DNA of 47,707 bases from an uncultured Bacteroidota bacterium (GCA_903911135.1 CAIWCG010000178.1:1-47707); one strand, 5' to 3'; positions 1 to 9,861 are shown, numbered from the stretch's first letter. Numbers and translations are program-made. The notes: generated from the sequence alone by a model not told the origin.

Positions 1-153
1 CCTAAAACAATTGAAGCACAAACTTCAAAACAGAGCAGTTTGATTCCAAAAACCAAACTGCTGTCTGATAAAGATTTTGAAAAGATTTCATCTAAAAAGT
101 ACTTATGTTTCATACTATATATTTTTGTAAATTTAATGATTCTTGATATTTAA
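1..153 (+). CDS. possible 3' end of a gene cut by the window edge
   Basis: Frame 1 is open from the first base to a TAA at 151-153, which would be the last 50 residues of a protein starting outside the window. The first ~30 residues are rich in K, S and T and the tail is hydrophobic. Nothing in it is recognisable. A 9-bp inverted repeat (AGCAGTTTG at 34-42, CAAACTGCT at 54-62) lies inside, which could instead be a hairpin terminator for a gene further left. In such AT-rich DNA a 50-codon open frame is weak evidence. Confidence 0.2.
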   Translation, partial: PKTIEAQTSKQSSLIPKTKLLSDKDFEKISSKKYLCFILYIFVNLMILDI

Positions 154-703
154 ACCGAAAATAGAAAGTTTGAATGGTACGCAATTTGTGATTTTTTGTT
201 TCGATTGCCAAGTACTATTATTTATTGTTTTCATTATTTTTATCAGTTAATCTTATAATTATTTTTCTCTCCCTTTTTATTACAACATATGCCATTTCAG
301 CTAATTTTCAAGAAGCAATATTAGAGATTTTTTTTTTTTGCTCCAAATTTTTCTTTGAAAAATACACCTGCAAGCTCATAAGTCATTGATAATTAATCTA
401 TTAAATTTTCATTAAAAACCTATATGTTACCTTTGTTTTCCAATAATACACACATTTTTCATCGTTTATAGCCACCCCCTTTTCTTCTTATTGAGTAAAA
501 ACCTTAAATTACTTTTTTATTTTAGGGGGGCAAAACTATGAAATTTTTTTTGATTACAAACAATTTATATTAAATGTTAAAATATCTTAATAGATAAAAA
601 TTTATCTTCACTTTAAACAACAATTATAAGATTTAATTTCTTCCATAATTTTCGCTATGGAATCAAACCCAATTTTCTATTTTTTTAACAATTTGAACAC
701 GTT
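154..703. other. AT-rich intergenic stretch, nothing recognised
   Basis: About 550 bases of very AT-rich sequence with homopolymer runs (a run of T near 331, a run of G near 525). I see no convincing ORF, RNA gene, terminator or ordered repeat. It lies beyond the 3' end of the reverse-strand membrane gene. Confidence 0.5.
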
Positions 704-2089
704 TTAAAACAATGGTTTTGCCAAAGATTTAGTGGTGCAGATTTTATATCTTATGTCATTGATCGAATCCATTTCAGGAAGATAATAAATCGAATAGCCA
801 TGTTTAATAAAATCGTGCATCTCTTCTTCCCTGATGCAATAGACAAAATTAATTTTATTCCATTTGTTTAACGGGACTAATTGATTTAATACTGGATTTA
901 ACCACCAACCGGATATAATTACTGATTTAACATTTATCAAAGCAGCCTTTTTAATTATTTCATCAGTGAAATCCATACGTGACTTTCTCTTAAGATAATC
1001 ATCGATGACTGGACCGTGGAGGAAATCAAGATGTACGATTTGTCCTGACATTACCATATTGATATTCAATCTGGATGGTTCAGCTCCTCGTGTTTTATCC
1101 CCAAGATTGATCCCTAAAAAGTAGGATGAAACCAATATGCTGCATGAAAAGACATAAAAACTTATCTTGTTCAGATATTGCGCTGCCAATAGGATTACAA
1201 AAGGTATCACTGGTATAAAATAAGCCGACTTTTGTGGTAGCATAAAATATAATGCTGTGTATAAAACGATTATTAAAAACCAGACTTTGGATAATCCATT
1301 GATGAAGACTTTATAGGTTTTGTTCCTGATTACATTGATTAATACTATCAATAAAAAGAACAACAACCCAAAATATCCGATGGTTCCCCAAATGCCGATT
1401 GTTTCCTTAAAGATTACTTTTGAAAAGGATGGATAGGGGAATTGGTCATAATAATGAAAAAATCCTGGCCCATATTTATGATATACAGGGAAATAAAACA
1501 GGCATGAAAGCAGCAAAAGGGGCAAACTTAGTTTGCACAGATTATTCCATAGAGCTTTCTTGTAAAGATATAACTGTAGGACATATGGAATGAAAAAAAC
1601 GGCTGAAGTAATTCGGCACCCGACAGCAAAGGCAAGTAAAATGCCCGCAATGATAAACCGATCATGAATCAACCAATAATAACTCATCATGATGAATCCT
1701 AAAGCCCACACATAATCCATGCAATCGGTGCTATGCATATATATAATAGGAGTAAAGGCAAGCGTCAGGGCTCCAATAAATGAATGCTTAAACTTCAATT
1801 TTTCAAGAATCAAATAGAAATATAGGCAAGCGACAAGGCTAAAAATCGCCGTGATTCCATTCAATATATATATGCTGACATTATTTATTATCGCTGCATA
1901 AAAATATTCTTGTACCGGATGCCCTGGCAATCGTGAGGCCTCATAAGTCCCTGATTGGGCCATGTGTTTTGCCGTCAATCCAACTCCCCATGCATCTTCC
2001 TCAGAACCATATCCCGCATCAAGAAAGAAAATTCTGGAGATAAGTACGATTGCAGTTAATATAAGTAAAGCCCTATTCGTTGAACCCAT
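704..2089 (-). CDS. multi-pass membrane glycosyltransferase, GT-C fold (PMT/ArnT-like)
   Basis: The 461-residue protein has a hydrophobic N-terminus, about ten predicted membrane segments and a soluble C-terminal part of ~110 residues. Early in the chain, after the first membrane segment, lies an acidic loop (GYGSEEDAWG). An acidic residue in this first periplasmic loop is the catalytic hallmark of GT-C enzymes such as the PMT/ArnT/GT39 group, which use lipid-linked sugars. Role by inference: transfer of a sugar to a lipid, glycan or protein at the outer face of the inner membrane. It stands alone. A TAATTTTG box on the reverse strand (2097-2104) is only ~8 nt from the ATG, so either the mRNA is nearly leaderless or the box is fortuitous. 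The acceptor cannot be told from sequence. Confidence 0.75.
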   Translation of the reverse strand: MGSTNRALLILTAIVLISRIFFLDAGYGSEEDAWGVGLTAKHMAQSGTYEASRLPGHPVQEYFYAAIINNVSIYILNGITAIFSLVACLYFYLILEKLKFKHSFIGALTLAFTPIIYMHSTDCMDYVWALGFIMMSYYWLIHDRFIIAGILLAFAVGCRITSAVFFIPYVLQLYLYKKALWNNLCKLSLPLLLLSCLFYFPVYHKYGPGFFHYYDQFPYPSFSKVIFKETIGIWGTIGYFGLLFFLLIVLINVIRNKTYKVFINGLSKVWFLIIVLYTALYFMLPQKSAYFIPVIPFVILLAAQYLNKISFYVFSCSILVSSYFLGINLGDKTRGAEPSRLNINMVMSGQIVHLDFLHGPVIDDYLKRKSRMDFTDEIIKKAALINVKSVIISGWWLNPVLNQLVPLNKWNKINFVYCIREEEMHDFIKHGYSIYYLPEMDSINDIRYKICTTKSLAKPLF

Positions 2090-2413
2090 TGCGCGGCAAA
2101 ATTACTAACTATATTTGTATTGCTTCCTTAAACATTGGTTAAATTAATCAAGGCCATGATAATTCGAGAAGCGCACCATTTGTTTTCCTTTCAGTGTAAA
2201 TTTTTAACCATTGACTTATTTATAATTCTATTCAAGATGTTATCAATCATTAAAATTATTAATGACAAAATCGATAGTCATTAGAATATTTATGCTTGAA
2301 TTTCTTCTCAATAAAAGTTCATGAAAAAACAATTTCCATTTCCATAAATTCAATTTCTTTGTGATTATTAAGTTTACTTTGTATGGAATATGTATTAGGC
2401 TACGGTTAATTCT

Positions 2414-2453
2414 AATTCCATGACGATTAATCAGTAATAATCGTCATGGAATT
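2414..2453. other. perfect 16-bp stem, 8-nt loop hairpin (orphan)
   Basis: AATTCCATGACGATTA at 2414-2429 is the exact reverse complement of TAATCGTCATGGAATT at 2438-2453. The hairpin lies 325 bases upstream of the reverse-strand glycosyltransferase and ~120 bases from the 42-bp array. No gene ends directly into it, and the flanking T-run (TTTCTTG) is imperfect, so a terminator for a known gene is not evident. Confidence 0.75.
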
Positions 2454-2570
2454 TCTTGTCCTTTTGATAGCAAATTAATTATAAAACATTAGAATTCATA
2501 AATGAAAGGTTGTTTAATATGGGTAATAAGCAAAATAAAAGGAGCCTGATAGCTTAATATTTTATTTCCG

Positions 2571-2783
2571 ACAAGCTAAAACCAGTTCCATACATGGGAT
2601 TAACCTTTTTAAGCTAAATAAGCCCATTCCCATACATGCGATTGGCCTTTTTAAACCAAAAAACACCAAACCCATACATGGGATTGACCTTTTTAAACTC
2701 CAAAATACCAAACTCATACATGGGATTGACCTTTTTAAACCCCAAAATACCAAACCCATACATGCGATTGGCATTTTTAAGGT
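2571..2783. repeat. tandem array, 42-bp unit, 5 copies
   Basis: The octamer CATACATG starts at 2589, 2631, 2673, 2715 and 2757, exactly 42 bases apart each time. Units read roughly CATACATGGGATTGACCTTT followed by a T/A/C-rich half. The reverse-strand 70-residue ORF over this array (repeats of IPCMGLVFWGLKR) exists because 42 is divisible by three. It has no start context or homology I recognise, so I treat the array as non-coding. Confidence 0.9.
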
Positions 2784-2884
2784 TTTTATAGTTTTGATGC
2801 AGGAGGGGAGGGCTTCAACTCAAATTTAAATCGTTGCACTGCACCCCAAACGGATTCTCTGCAACGTTTTCTTGTGATATAATA

Positions 2885-2917
2885 TAAAAAGCCAGATACA
2901 TAATTACTGTATCTGGC
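2885..2917 (-). terminator. intrinsic terminator of tRNA-Pro
   Basis: On the reverse strand a perfect 9-bp stem (GCCAGATAC / GTATCTGGC, loop of nine) is followed by TTTTTATA. It begins 12 bases after the tRNA 3' end. Confidence 0.85.
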
Positions 2918-2928
2918 TTGATTTTCAG

Positions 2929-3002
2929 TCGGGGTGGCGAGATTTGAACTCACGACCCCTTGCACCCCATGCAAGTACGCTACCAGGCTGCGCTACACCC
3001 CG
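2929..3002 (-). tRNA. tRNA-Pro (anticodon GGG)
   Basis: The reverse-strand sequence folds as a cloverleaf. The acceptor stem is CGGGGTG/CACCCCG (seven pairs) with discriminator A73. The anticodon stem is CTTGC/GCAAG with loop ATGGGGT, so the anticodon is GGG (proline CCC/CCU codons). The T-arm carries GTTCAAATC. CCA is not encoded: the next genomic bases read CTG. A TACTTTTG promoter box lies upstream and a terminator directly downstream, so it is a single-gene transcript. The 62-residue ORF called across it (2786-2974) is a typical false ORF over a tRNA. Confidence 0.97.
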
Positions 3003-3075
3003 AATTTCTGGTCATCAAACAAAATAAAGAACCGATTTTAACTACTTTTATGAGTTGGAACAATACCAAAACGCT

Positions 3076-3084
3076 GCAAAAGTA
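3076..3084 (-). promoter_or_regulatory. -7 box for tRNA-Pro
   Basis: TACTTTTGC on the reverse strand fits the Bacteroidota TAnnTTTG element and lies 74 bases upstream of the mature tRNA 5' end. Confidence 0.5.
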
Positions 3085-3106
3085 AAATAAATACTTTTAA
3101 ATTCAA

Positions 3107-3114
3107 TAAATTTG
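3107..3114 (+). promoter_or_regulatory. -7 box for the TonB receptor operon
   Basis: TAAATTTG lies 53 bases before the ATG at 3168. It is arranged divergently from the tRNA promoter. No clear -33 TTTG is seen. Confidence 0.4.
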
Positions 3115-3167
3115 CAGTCTTCACTGAAACAAATTCATGCGAAACAAAACATACCCAATACCTAATT

Positions 3168-5540
3168 ATGCATAAAACCTTCAAGATATTTTTTATTTTT
3201 TCATTGGTCTTTCTTTTACGATTCCAAAGCTCCATTGCCCAAGAAAAATACACCATCAGCGGCTATGTAAAAGATGCATCGAATGGTGAAGCGTTGATTG
3301 GCGCACGGGTATTCATCAAGGAGATTGCACAAGGAACAGCCGCCAACCAATACGGCTTTTATTCCTTGACGATAGATAAGGGAAATTACAACTTAACTTT
3401 CTCATTTTTAAGTTTTAAGGATACCGTAATACCTATTATTTTAGATAAAAACATAAGACTGAACATCAATTTGTTGCCAGCAGCCATTGAGGGAAAAGAA
3501 TTTGTAGTGTCGGATAAGAGAAGCGATGAAAATGTGCATGGAACACAGATGGGAACCACCACTTTATCCATTGACAAGATTAAAACTCTGCCTGCATTTA
3601 TGGGCGAAGTGGATATCATCAAAACTATCCAATTATTGCCAGGGGTTCAATCTGCAGGAGAAGGAAATTCCGGTTTTTATGTTCGAGGTGGTGGTCCTGA
3701 TGAGAACCTTATTTTGTTGGATGGCGCCAATGTTTATAATGCCTCGCATCTATTCGGTTTCTTTTCCATTTTTAATTCTGATGCCATCAATTCCGTTGAA
3801 CTGATAAAAGGTGGAATGCCTGCCCAATATGGCGGCCGACTGGCTTCTGTTCTCGACATTACCATGAAAGAGGGCAATAATCAGGACTATCATGTAGAAG
3901 GTGGAATTGGATTGATATCATCCCGATTTACAGCCCAGGGACCCATTAAAAAGAACAAATCTTCGTTCATTGTTTCTGGCCGAAGAACTTATATAGATGT
4001 CTTGATGCAGCCGTTCATCAGCTCCAGTTCGGCATTTAAGGGGAGTGGTTATTATTTTTATGACCTCAATGTAAAACTCAATTACGAATTTTCAGATAGG
4101 GACAAATTATATGTGAGCGGATATTTTGGACGAGATGTATTTACCTATAAAAATTCCGAGACTGATTTCAGCGTAAGTGTACCTTGGGGAAATACCACAT
4201 TAACCACTCGATGGAACCACTTATTCAATGACAAACTTTTCATGAATACATCTCTCATCTATACCGATTATCAGTTCGAATCCTCATTCACAGCCAACCA
4301 ATTTGTCTTCAATTTATTTTCTGGGATAAAGGATGTAAATGCAAAATGGGACTTGAATTATTATCCTACTATCCGTCATAACATCAAGTTTGGAGCCGAC
4401 TATACCTTTCATATTTTTTCTCCAAGCAGCGTAACAGGCCAGGCGGGAAGCGTGAGTTTTAATACCGACCAAATCAAACATCTATATGCCAATGAAGCGG
4501 CAGTTTATGTGTCCGATGATTTTGATCTGACAGATAAAATAAAACTTAATGGTGGATTGAGATATTCGGCATTTCAGCAGGTAGGCCCTTTCTATCGATA
4601 TGGACATGACCAATATGGAAGAATCACCGATTCCACCTATTATGCTCCATCAAAACAGGTTTGCTTTTACCAAGGAATAGAGCCCCGTTTCTCCATCAGA
4701 TATTCCCTGGACCTTCATTCATCTCTTAAAGCTGCATTTACCATAAACAACCAGTACATGCACCTCGCATCGCTCTCCACCGTAACGCTTCCTACAGATG
4801 TATGGGTTCCAAGTTCATCAGTAATCAAACCCGAAATAGGTACGCAATATGCATTGGGTTATTTCAGGAATTTCAAGAAAGATATGTACGAAACCTCGGT
4901 GGAAGTTTACTATAAGCAGATGAAAAACATGATTGATTATGTTGCTGGCTCCACCTATCAGGATAGCTATATGGATAACTTCGACAAGTCCTTCACTCTT
5001 GGGAAAGGATGGTCTTATGGGGTTGAATTATTTATCAAGAAATCGTTAGGAAAATTCACTGGTTGGATAGGCTACACGCTGTCTTATTCCTTCCGAAACT
5101 TCCCTGCAAACAATGATTCCATGACTTTCCCTGCTAAATATGACCGCAGACATGACCTATCGGTGGTGGCAAATTATGTATTGAATGAGCATTGGACCAT
5201 GTCCTCCCAATTCGTCTATGCCACTGGCAATGCCATGACCGTAACCGTAGGTCGGTATTTTGTCGAAGGCCGCTTGGTGCCTCAATATGGAACTGAAAAC
5301 GGTTATCGTCTCGACCCTTACCATCGTCTTGATTTGTCGGTTACCTATATCCGTAAAAAGCATGTTAAATATCAATCGAGCTGGACCTTCTCCGTTTATA
5401 ATGCTTACGACCGCCATAACCCCTATTTCATCTATCCTGCCCAAACAGGCAGTATAGATTATGGCAACCTTCGACTCACCGAAAAACAGGTTTCCTTGTT
5501 CCCGATACTTCCTTCTGTCACTTGGAATTTTAAATTTTAA
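3168..5540 (+). CDS. TonB-dependent outer-membrane receptor with carboxypeptidase-regulatory-like domain
   Basis: The 790-residue protein has a signal peptide ending near SIAQ. A carboxypeptidase-regulatory-like beta-sandwich follows (~26-110, ISGYVKDASNGEALIGARV), then a plug domain (~120-230, with GFYVRGGGPDENLILLDG) and a C-terminal beta-barrel ending in an aromatic residue (WNFKF). This is the usual build of SusC/FecA-like importers of Bacteroidota that lack an N-terminal STN signalling domain. It would move a ligand across the outer membrane using TonB-ExbBD energy. The next gene starts two bases after the stop and encodes a DUF4249 lipoprotein, a pairing common in this phylum, so the two likely form one uptake unit. 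The substrate is unknown. The ATG at 3168 is kept because the signal peptide begins there. Confidence 0.9.
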   Translation: MHKTFKIFFIFSLVFLLRFQSSIAQEKYTISGYVKDASNGEALIGARVFIKEIAQGTAANQYGFYSLTIDKGNYNLTFSFLSFKDTVIPIILDKNIRLNINLLPAAIEGKEFVVSDKRSDENVHGTQMGTTTLSIDKIKTLPAFMGEVDIIKTIQLLPGVQSAGEGNSGFYVRGGGPDENLILLDGANVYNASHLFGFFSIFNSDAINSVELIKGGMPAQYGGRLASVLDITMKEGNNQDYHVEGGIGLISSRFTAQGPIKKNKSSFIVSGRRTYIDVLMQPFISSSSAFKGSGYYFYDLNVKLNYEFSDRDKLYVSGYFGRDVFTYKNSETDFSVSVPWGNTTLTTRWNHLFNDKLFMNTSLIYTDYQFESSFTANQFVFNLFSGIKDVNAKWDLNYYPTIRHNIKFGADYTFHIFSPSSVTGQAGSVSFNTDQIKHLYANEAAVYVSDDFDLTDKIKLNGGLRYSAFQQVGPFYRYGHDQYGRITDSTYYAPSKQVCFYQGIEPRFSIRYSLDLHSSLKAAFTINNQYMHLASLSTVTLPTDVWVPSSSVIKPEIGTQYALGYFRNFKKDMYETSVEVYYKQMKNMIDYVAGSTYQDSYMDNFDKSFTLGKGWSYGVELFIKKSLGKFTGWIGYTLSYSFRNFPANNDSMTFPAKYDRRHDLSVVANYVLNEHWTMSSQFVYATGNAMTVTVGRYFVEGRLVPQYGTENGYRLDPYHRLDLSVTYIRKKHVKYQSSWTFSVYNAYDRHNPYFIYPAQTGSIDYGNLRLTEKQVSLFPILPSVTWNFKF

Positions 5541-5541
5541 C

Positions 5542-6453
5542 ATGAAAAAAACGAACCTCAACATCTGCTTCACCTTTGCGCTGCTGCTTATTTCAGCCGT
5601 TTCCTTCTTAGGCTGCGAAAAAGACATTACGGTTGATTTTCCACCCGCTCCCGATTTGATTGTGGTGGAAGGCCATATAGAACCTGGCCAATATGCCTAT
5701 GTGCATCTTACCAAAAACTCCTCCTATTTCGCCCCTACCGATACGGCTACGCTTTTGAGTTATGTCATCGGCAATGCCACCGTCCTCGTATCGGATGGCG
5801 TGGATTACGACACCTTGAAATTCACCATCGATTTCCATAATTTCCCCTATTTTCCGTTTGTTTATAAAGGCAGCAAAATCATCGGTCAGGCCAATCATTT
5901 CTATACCTTGAAGGTGATGGCGAATGGGCAAACGGTTACTTCCTACACCTCCATCCCTACCCCTGTTAAGCCCGACAGTGCGTGGTTTAGGGTGCAGGGA
6001 AACCTCGACAGTCTGGGTTTTGTATGGATTCATTTCAAAGACCCCGACACCACGGGCAACTGCTACCGTTTCATGACCAAACGTATCAGCCATAGACCCG
6101 ACGGTTCAGTTAAAGACATCGATTTCTTGACCAACATAAACTCCGTTTTCGACGACAAGATATTCAATGGCACCAGTCCCGATTTCAGTTTCAATCGAGG
6201 CCATGTGCCCCATGATACCGCCATGGATTCGCACAATGTGGAGGCAGGTTTTTTCAAGAAAGGCGACACCATCATCTTCAAATACATGAACATTGACCGG
6301 CCACATTTCGATTTTTGGAGCACCGAAGGCATCGCTGCCGAAAGCAGTGGCAATCCTTTTGCCGCTCCCATCATGGTGAAGAGCAACATAGTGGGCGGTT
6401 TGGGCATCTGGGGTGGTTATGGCGCTGCCTACGATACGGTGATTGCGAAATAA
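5542..6453 (+). CDS. DUF4249-family lipoprotein paired with the TonB receptor
   Basis: The ORF track opens at 5461, inside the previous gene. The ATG at 5542 gives MKKTNLNICF with a lipoprotein signal whose Cys is in FLGCEKD, so I use it (303 residues). The mature part starts with the DUF4249 pattern (ITVDFPPAPDLIVVEGHIEPG) and continues as a beta-rich protein. Members of this family sit beside TonB receptors in Bacteroidota and are presumed surface or periplasmic partners; their biochemical role is not established. It directly follows the receptor stop and is probably cotranscribed with it. GC content is higher than in the preceding gene. Confidence 0.85.
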   Translation: MKKTNLNICFTFALLLISAVSFLGCEKDITVDFPPAPDLIVVEGHIEPGQYAYVHLTKNSSYFAPTDTATLLSYVIGNATVLVSDGVDYDTLKFTIDFHNFPYFPFVYKGSKIIGQANHFYTLKVMANGQTVTSYTSIPTPVKPDSAWFRVQGNLDSLGFVWIHFKDPDTTGNCYRFMTKRISHRPDGSVKDIDFLTNINSVFDDKIFNGTSPDFSFNRGHVPHDTAMDSHNVEAGFFKKGDTIIFKYMNIDRPHFDFWSTEGIAAESSGNPFAAPIMVKSNIVGGLGIWGGYGAAYDTVIAK

Positions 6454-6644
6454 ATCAATACCAATCTTCATCAAGATTTGGATGATTCATTCATGATGGC
6501 TCGCAAAAGGCGAAGCTATTATTAATGATTCATCAATGATTTAGAACAATCGTTTAATCCTTTCAATTTATAAATTGCTGATTTCTTGTCAAATAAATGA
6601 TAATTAATCTGCTCTTTTTCATTTGCAATGACTTTAAAGCACCA

Positions 6645-6960
6645 CGTCGCGTCGTTGGGACCCAATGCCGCTTCGTTAGGTCCTTACGCCGTTTCGTTGG
6701 GTCCTTACGCCGTTTCGTTGGGTCCTTACGCCGTTTCGTTGGGTCCTTACGCCGCTTCGTTGGGTCCTTACGCCGCTTCGTTAGGTCCCTACGCCGCTTC
6801 GTTGGGTCCTTACGCCGCTTCGTTGGGTCCTTACGCCGTTTCGTTGGGTCCTTACGCCGCTTCGTTGGGTCCCAAGGTCGTGTCGTTGGGTCCCAAGGTC
6901 GTGTAATTGGGTCCCAAGGTCGTGTCGTTGGGTTCCAAGGTCTCGACCTTGGGTCCCAAC
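6645..6960. repeat. tandem array, 21-bp unit, ~15 copies
   Basis: Units of 21 bases centred on CGTTGGGTCCTTACGCCG(C/T)TT repeat through the region. In the last units the TTACGCCG half is replaced by CAAGGTCGT. All six frames are open because 21 is divisible by three, giving several nested ORFs on both strands (92-178 residues) that I reject as genes. The right end closes with a near-palindrome (GGGTTCCAAGGT / ACCTTGGGTCCC). The array lies between the DUF4249 gene and purL and is much richer in G and C than its flanks. Confidence 0.93.
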
Positions 6961-7075
6961 ATCTCTCCGCCGAGTTATTTTGCCCCGCCAAAAAAGGCTT
7001 TTCAAGTATAAAACTCCTGAAATCGGGTCTTTTTGGTTTTTGAGTGGATTTTTGGGGTTTTATGAAAAAAGATGA

Positions 7076-7206
7076 TTCGAGGCGGCTGCCATCAATCATA
7101 GCCCCGATAGAAGCGGCAGCCCGCTGCTTTCGTCAGGAAATGGGGGTGCAGCGGCTACAGCGGATAGCGGGACGAAGATGATACGAGAACTGCACATAGG
7201 CTTCAA
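7076..7206 (+). repeat. dispersed ~130-bp REP-like element, copy 1
   Basis: It starts TTCGAGGCGGCTGCC and ends CATAGGCTTC. The core is AGCCCCGATAG(A)AGCGGCAG then CCCGCTGC, a spacer, and GCAGCGGCTACAGCGGATAG. AGCCCGCTGC and GCAGCGGCT pair as an imperfect hairpin. This is the most diverged copy. It lies 116 bases after the 21-bp array and 90 bases before the purL promoter. Confidence 0.85.
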
Positions 7207-7295
7207 AAAATAATCATGATGGTGATTTTAGTTATTTAGGCTAAAATGTTGGCTTGATTATCTTGGAATTACCATCTTACATCTCCCCAATTTAT

Positions 7296-7304
7296 TAGTT
7301 TTGC
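7296..7304 (+). promoter_or_regulatory. -7 box for purL
   Basis: TAGTTTTGC fits TAnnTTTG and lies 28 bases before the purL ATG. Confidence 0.55.
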
Positions 7305-7332
7305 AGACGAAGAAAAATAATAAATTACGATA

Positions 7333-9549
7333 ATGACAACGACTGAAGCACTTCCCACCTTTGAAACTGCAAAGAAATTAGGCCTCATAGAAGAGGAATT
7401 CGAACGGATAAAAGAGATTCTTGGCCGCAGCCCCAATTTCACCGAATTGAGCATCTTTTCGGTGATGTGGTCAGAGCATTGTTCCTATAAAAACTCCATC
7501 ACCTGGCTGAAAACCTTGCCAAAGAAAGGGCCGCATTTGCTGGTGGAAGCCGGCGAAGAAAACGCGGGATTGGTAGGTATCGGCGAAGGATTGGCGTGTG
7601 CCTTCAAGATAGAATCGCACAACCACCCATCGGCCTTGGAACCCTATCAGGGAGCAGCCACCGGGGTGGGAGGAATAAACAGGGACATCTTCACGATGGG
7701 GGCTCGCCCGATAGCGCAATTGAACTCCTTGCGATTCGGAAACCTCAACTCCGAAAAGACCAAGTGGCTACTTAAAGGTGTGGTGAAAGGCATCGGCGAT
7801 TATGGCAATGCCTTCGGAATACCTACGGTGGGTGGAGAGGTTTTCTTCGACGATTGCTATAACATCAACCCATTGGTAAACGCCATGTCGGTGGGCATAG
7901 TAGAGGTGGGCAAGACGGTTTCGGCGATATCTTATGGTGTAGGCAATCCGGTTTATATCGTGGGTTCGGCTACCGGCAAGGATGGAATTCATGGAGCCAC
8001 ATTCGCTTCCGAAGATATCAGTGCTGCCTCATCTGAAAAACTACCTTCGGTGCAGGTGGGCGATCCATTTCAAGAGAAATTATTGTTGGAGGCCACCTTG
8101 GAAGTGATTCAAACAGGTGCCGTCATTGGAATGCAGGACATGGGTGCTGCCGGCATCATCTGCTCCAACTCGGAAATGTCGGCCAAAGGCAAGCATGGCA
8201 TGAGGATAGATTTGGACAAGGTGCCTACTCGCCAGGCCAACATGCAGCCATTCGAGATACTGCTTTCCGAGTCGCAAGAGCGGATGCTGATAGTGGTGGA
8301 GAAAGGCAAGGAAGCATTGGTGGAGAAGGTTTTCGACAAGTGGGATTTGAATTGTGCCATCATCGGAGAGGTGATAGAAGGCGACCATTTGAGGTATTAC
8401 ATGCATGGCGAACTGGTGGCTGATGTGCCTGCCGATGTGCTGGTATTGGGAGGTGGAGCACCGGTATATACCAGGGAATACAAGGAGCCTGCATACATTG
8501 CTTTGAACAAGGCTTTCGACATGAATAAAGTCAAGGTGCCAAAAGATTTGGTGGCCGTTGCCAAGCACTTGACCACGCACCCGAACATCGCTTCGAAGCG
8601 TTGGGTTTATAACCAATACGATTCGATGGTAGGCACCGTGAACATGACTACCAACAGTCCATCTGATGCAGCCATCATCAACATAAAAGGAACCAATAAA
8701 GCGCTTGCACTGACGGTAGATTGCAACGCAAGATATGTGCAGGCAGACCCCGAAACCGGCTGTGCCATAGCGGTAGCCGAAGCGGCAAGAAACATCGTAT
8801 GTGCAGGTGGTGAGCCTTCTGCCATAACTAACTGCTTGAACTTTGGCAATCCTTACAATCAGGAGGTCTATTGGCAATTCGTGCATGCGATAAAGGGCAT
8901 GGGCAAGGCCTGCGAAATGTTCCAGACACCGGTAACGGGTGGCAATGTGAGCTTCTATAATCAATCGAATGATGAAGGCCCGGTGTTCCCGACGCCTACC
9001 ATAGGCATGCTGGGATTATTGGACAAGGAAAACAGGATGACGCTGGATTTCAAGAAGGCGGGAGACCACATCTTTTTGATTGGAGAATCGAGGAACGACA
9101 TCGCTTCATCGGAGTATCTTTATTCCTTTCATAATGTAAAGAATTCTCCTGCACCCTACTTCAATCTGGATGAGGAATATGACCTGCACCAAGTGGTGAA
9201 AGGCTTGATATCAAACAAGCTCGTAGCCTCTGCACACGATGTTTCTGATGGCGGATTATACATCGCGCTATTGGAATCTGGCATGCCGAACAATCTTGGT
9301 TTCGAGATAGATACCGACGATGAAATCCGCAAGGATGCCTTCCTTTTCGGTGAGGCACAAGGCCGTGTGGTGGTATCTGTTTCGGCAGAGAAGCTGGATG
9401 AATTCATTGTGTTTTTGGCTGAGTCGGATGTAGAATTTACCAACCTCGGAATCGTTACCTCTGGCGACATGCTGATTGATTCCGCTTCGTTCGGGGCGAT
9501 AGCTGATGCCAAGGATTTGTATGACAACGCCATCGAAAGAAGTTTATAA
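7333..9549 (+). CDS. purL: phosphoribosylformylglycinamidine synthase, small PurL type
   Basis: It catalyses the ATP- and glutamine-dependent conversion of FGAR to FGAM in de novo purine synthesis. At 738 residues it is the small, Bacillus-like PurL that works with separate PurS and PurQ subunits, not the ~1300-residue enterobacterial form. Visible landmarks are [10 protein letters not shown] (~48-57, catalytic His region), [21 protein letters not shown] (~95-115, ATP and metal binding), a second AIRS-like half with [15 protein letters not shown] (~502-516), and AHDVSDGGL near the C-terminus. The two-fold repeated architecture is intact. It stands alone with its own promoter; purS and purQ are not in the window. 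Confidence 0.97.
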   Translation: MTTTEALPTFETAKKLGLIEEEFERIKEILGRSPNFTELSIFSVMWSEHCSYKNSITWLKTLPKKGPHLLVEAGEENAGLVGIGEGLACAFKIESHNHPSALEPYQGAATGVGGINRDIFTMGARPIAQLNSLRFGNLNSEKTKWLLKGVVKGIGDYGNAFGIPTVGGEVFFDDCYNINPLVNAMSVGIVEVGKTVSAISYGVGNPVYIVGSATGKDGIHGATFASEDISAASSEKLPSVQVGDPFQEKLLLEATLEVIQTGAVIGMQDMGAAGIICSNSEMSAKGKHGMRIDLDKVPTRQANMQPFEILLSESQERMLIVVEKGKEALVEKVFDKWDLNCAIIGEVIEGDHLRYYMHGELVADVPADVLVLGGGAPVYTREYKEPAYIALNKAFDMNKVKVPKDLVAVAKHLTTHPNIASKRWVYNQYDSMVGTVNMTTNSPSDAAIINIKGTNKALALTVDCNARYVQADPETGCAIAVAEAARNIVCAGGEPSAITNCLNFGNPYNQEVYWQFVHAIKGMGKACEMFQTPVTGGNVSFYNQSNDEGPVFPTPTIGMLGLLDKENRMTLDFKKAGDHIFLIGESRNDIASSEYLYSFHNVKNSPAPYFNLDEEYDLHQVVKGLISNKLVASAHDVSDGGLYIALLESGMPNNLGFEIDTDDEIRKDAFLFGEAQGRVVVSVSAEKLDEFIVFLAESDVEFTNLGIVTSGDMLIDSASFGAIADAKDLYDNAIERSL

Positions 9550-9609
9550 AACGGACTTGGTTAACAAATAAAGCTGTTCTCATTTATTGATAATGGAGAA
9601 GCTATTTGT

Positions 9610-9861
9610 CTGTTCTTGAAGCATCGTTGGGTGTTTTTGGGTAGATAGAGTCTGTTGTTGGGACATGAGGTTCTGTTTTTGGCATATCTTGGGATGTACT
9701 TAAGACAATAGGTGTTGTTGCTGCAACTTGATGCTCTGTTCTTGAGAAATGTGTGGGTGTTCATACAAAATCAAGCTCTGTTCTTGGGAGATGATGGGCT
9801 GTTGTTGGGAAATGAGTGTCTGTTGCCGAAATAGGGTGGTCTGTTGTGGAAATGATGGTGT
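9610..9861. repeat. degenerate tandem array, 21-bp unit, 12 blocks
   Basis: Cutting from 9610 in 21-base blocks gives twelve blocks, most opening with CTGTT or GTGTT (for example CTGTTCTTGGGAGATGATGG, CTGTTGTTGGGAAATGAGTG, CTGTTGCCGAAATAGGGTGG). Sequence identity between blocks is low, yet there is no insertion or deletion across 252 bases. The reverse-strand ORFs at 9561-9764 and 9700-9936 are by-products of the three-fold period. Confidence 0.85.

Noticed and set aside
2562-2774. 70-residue repeat ORF (IPCMGLVFWGLKR)
   Set aside because: By-product of the 42-bp array. No promoter or initiation signal.
2786-2974. 62-residue reverse ORF
   Set aside because: Runs through the tRNA-Pro gene and its terminator; a common false call.
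6563-7099. 178-residue reverse ORF and several forward ORFs with DPTKRRK- or LGPYAASLGPYA-type repeats
   Set aside because: They lie in the 21-bp array, where a period divisible by three keeps all frames open. No start context, signal or homology.
8080-8964. 294-residue reverse ORF
   Set aside because: Antisense shadow of purL; composition rich in His, Cys and Tyr as expected from the complement.
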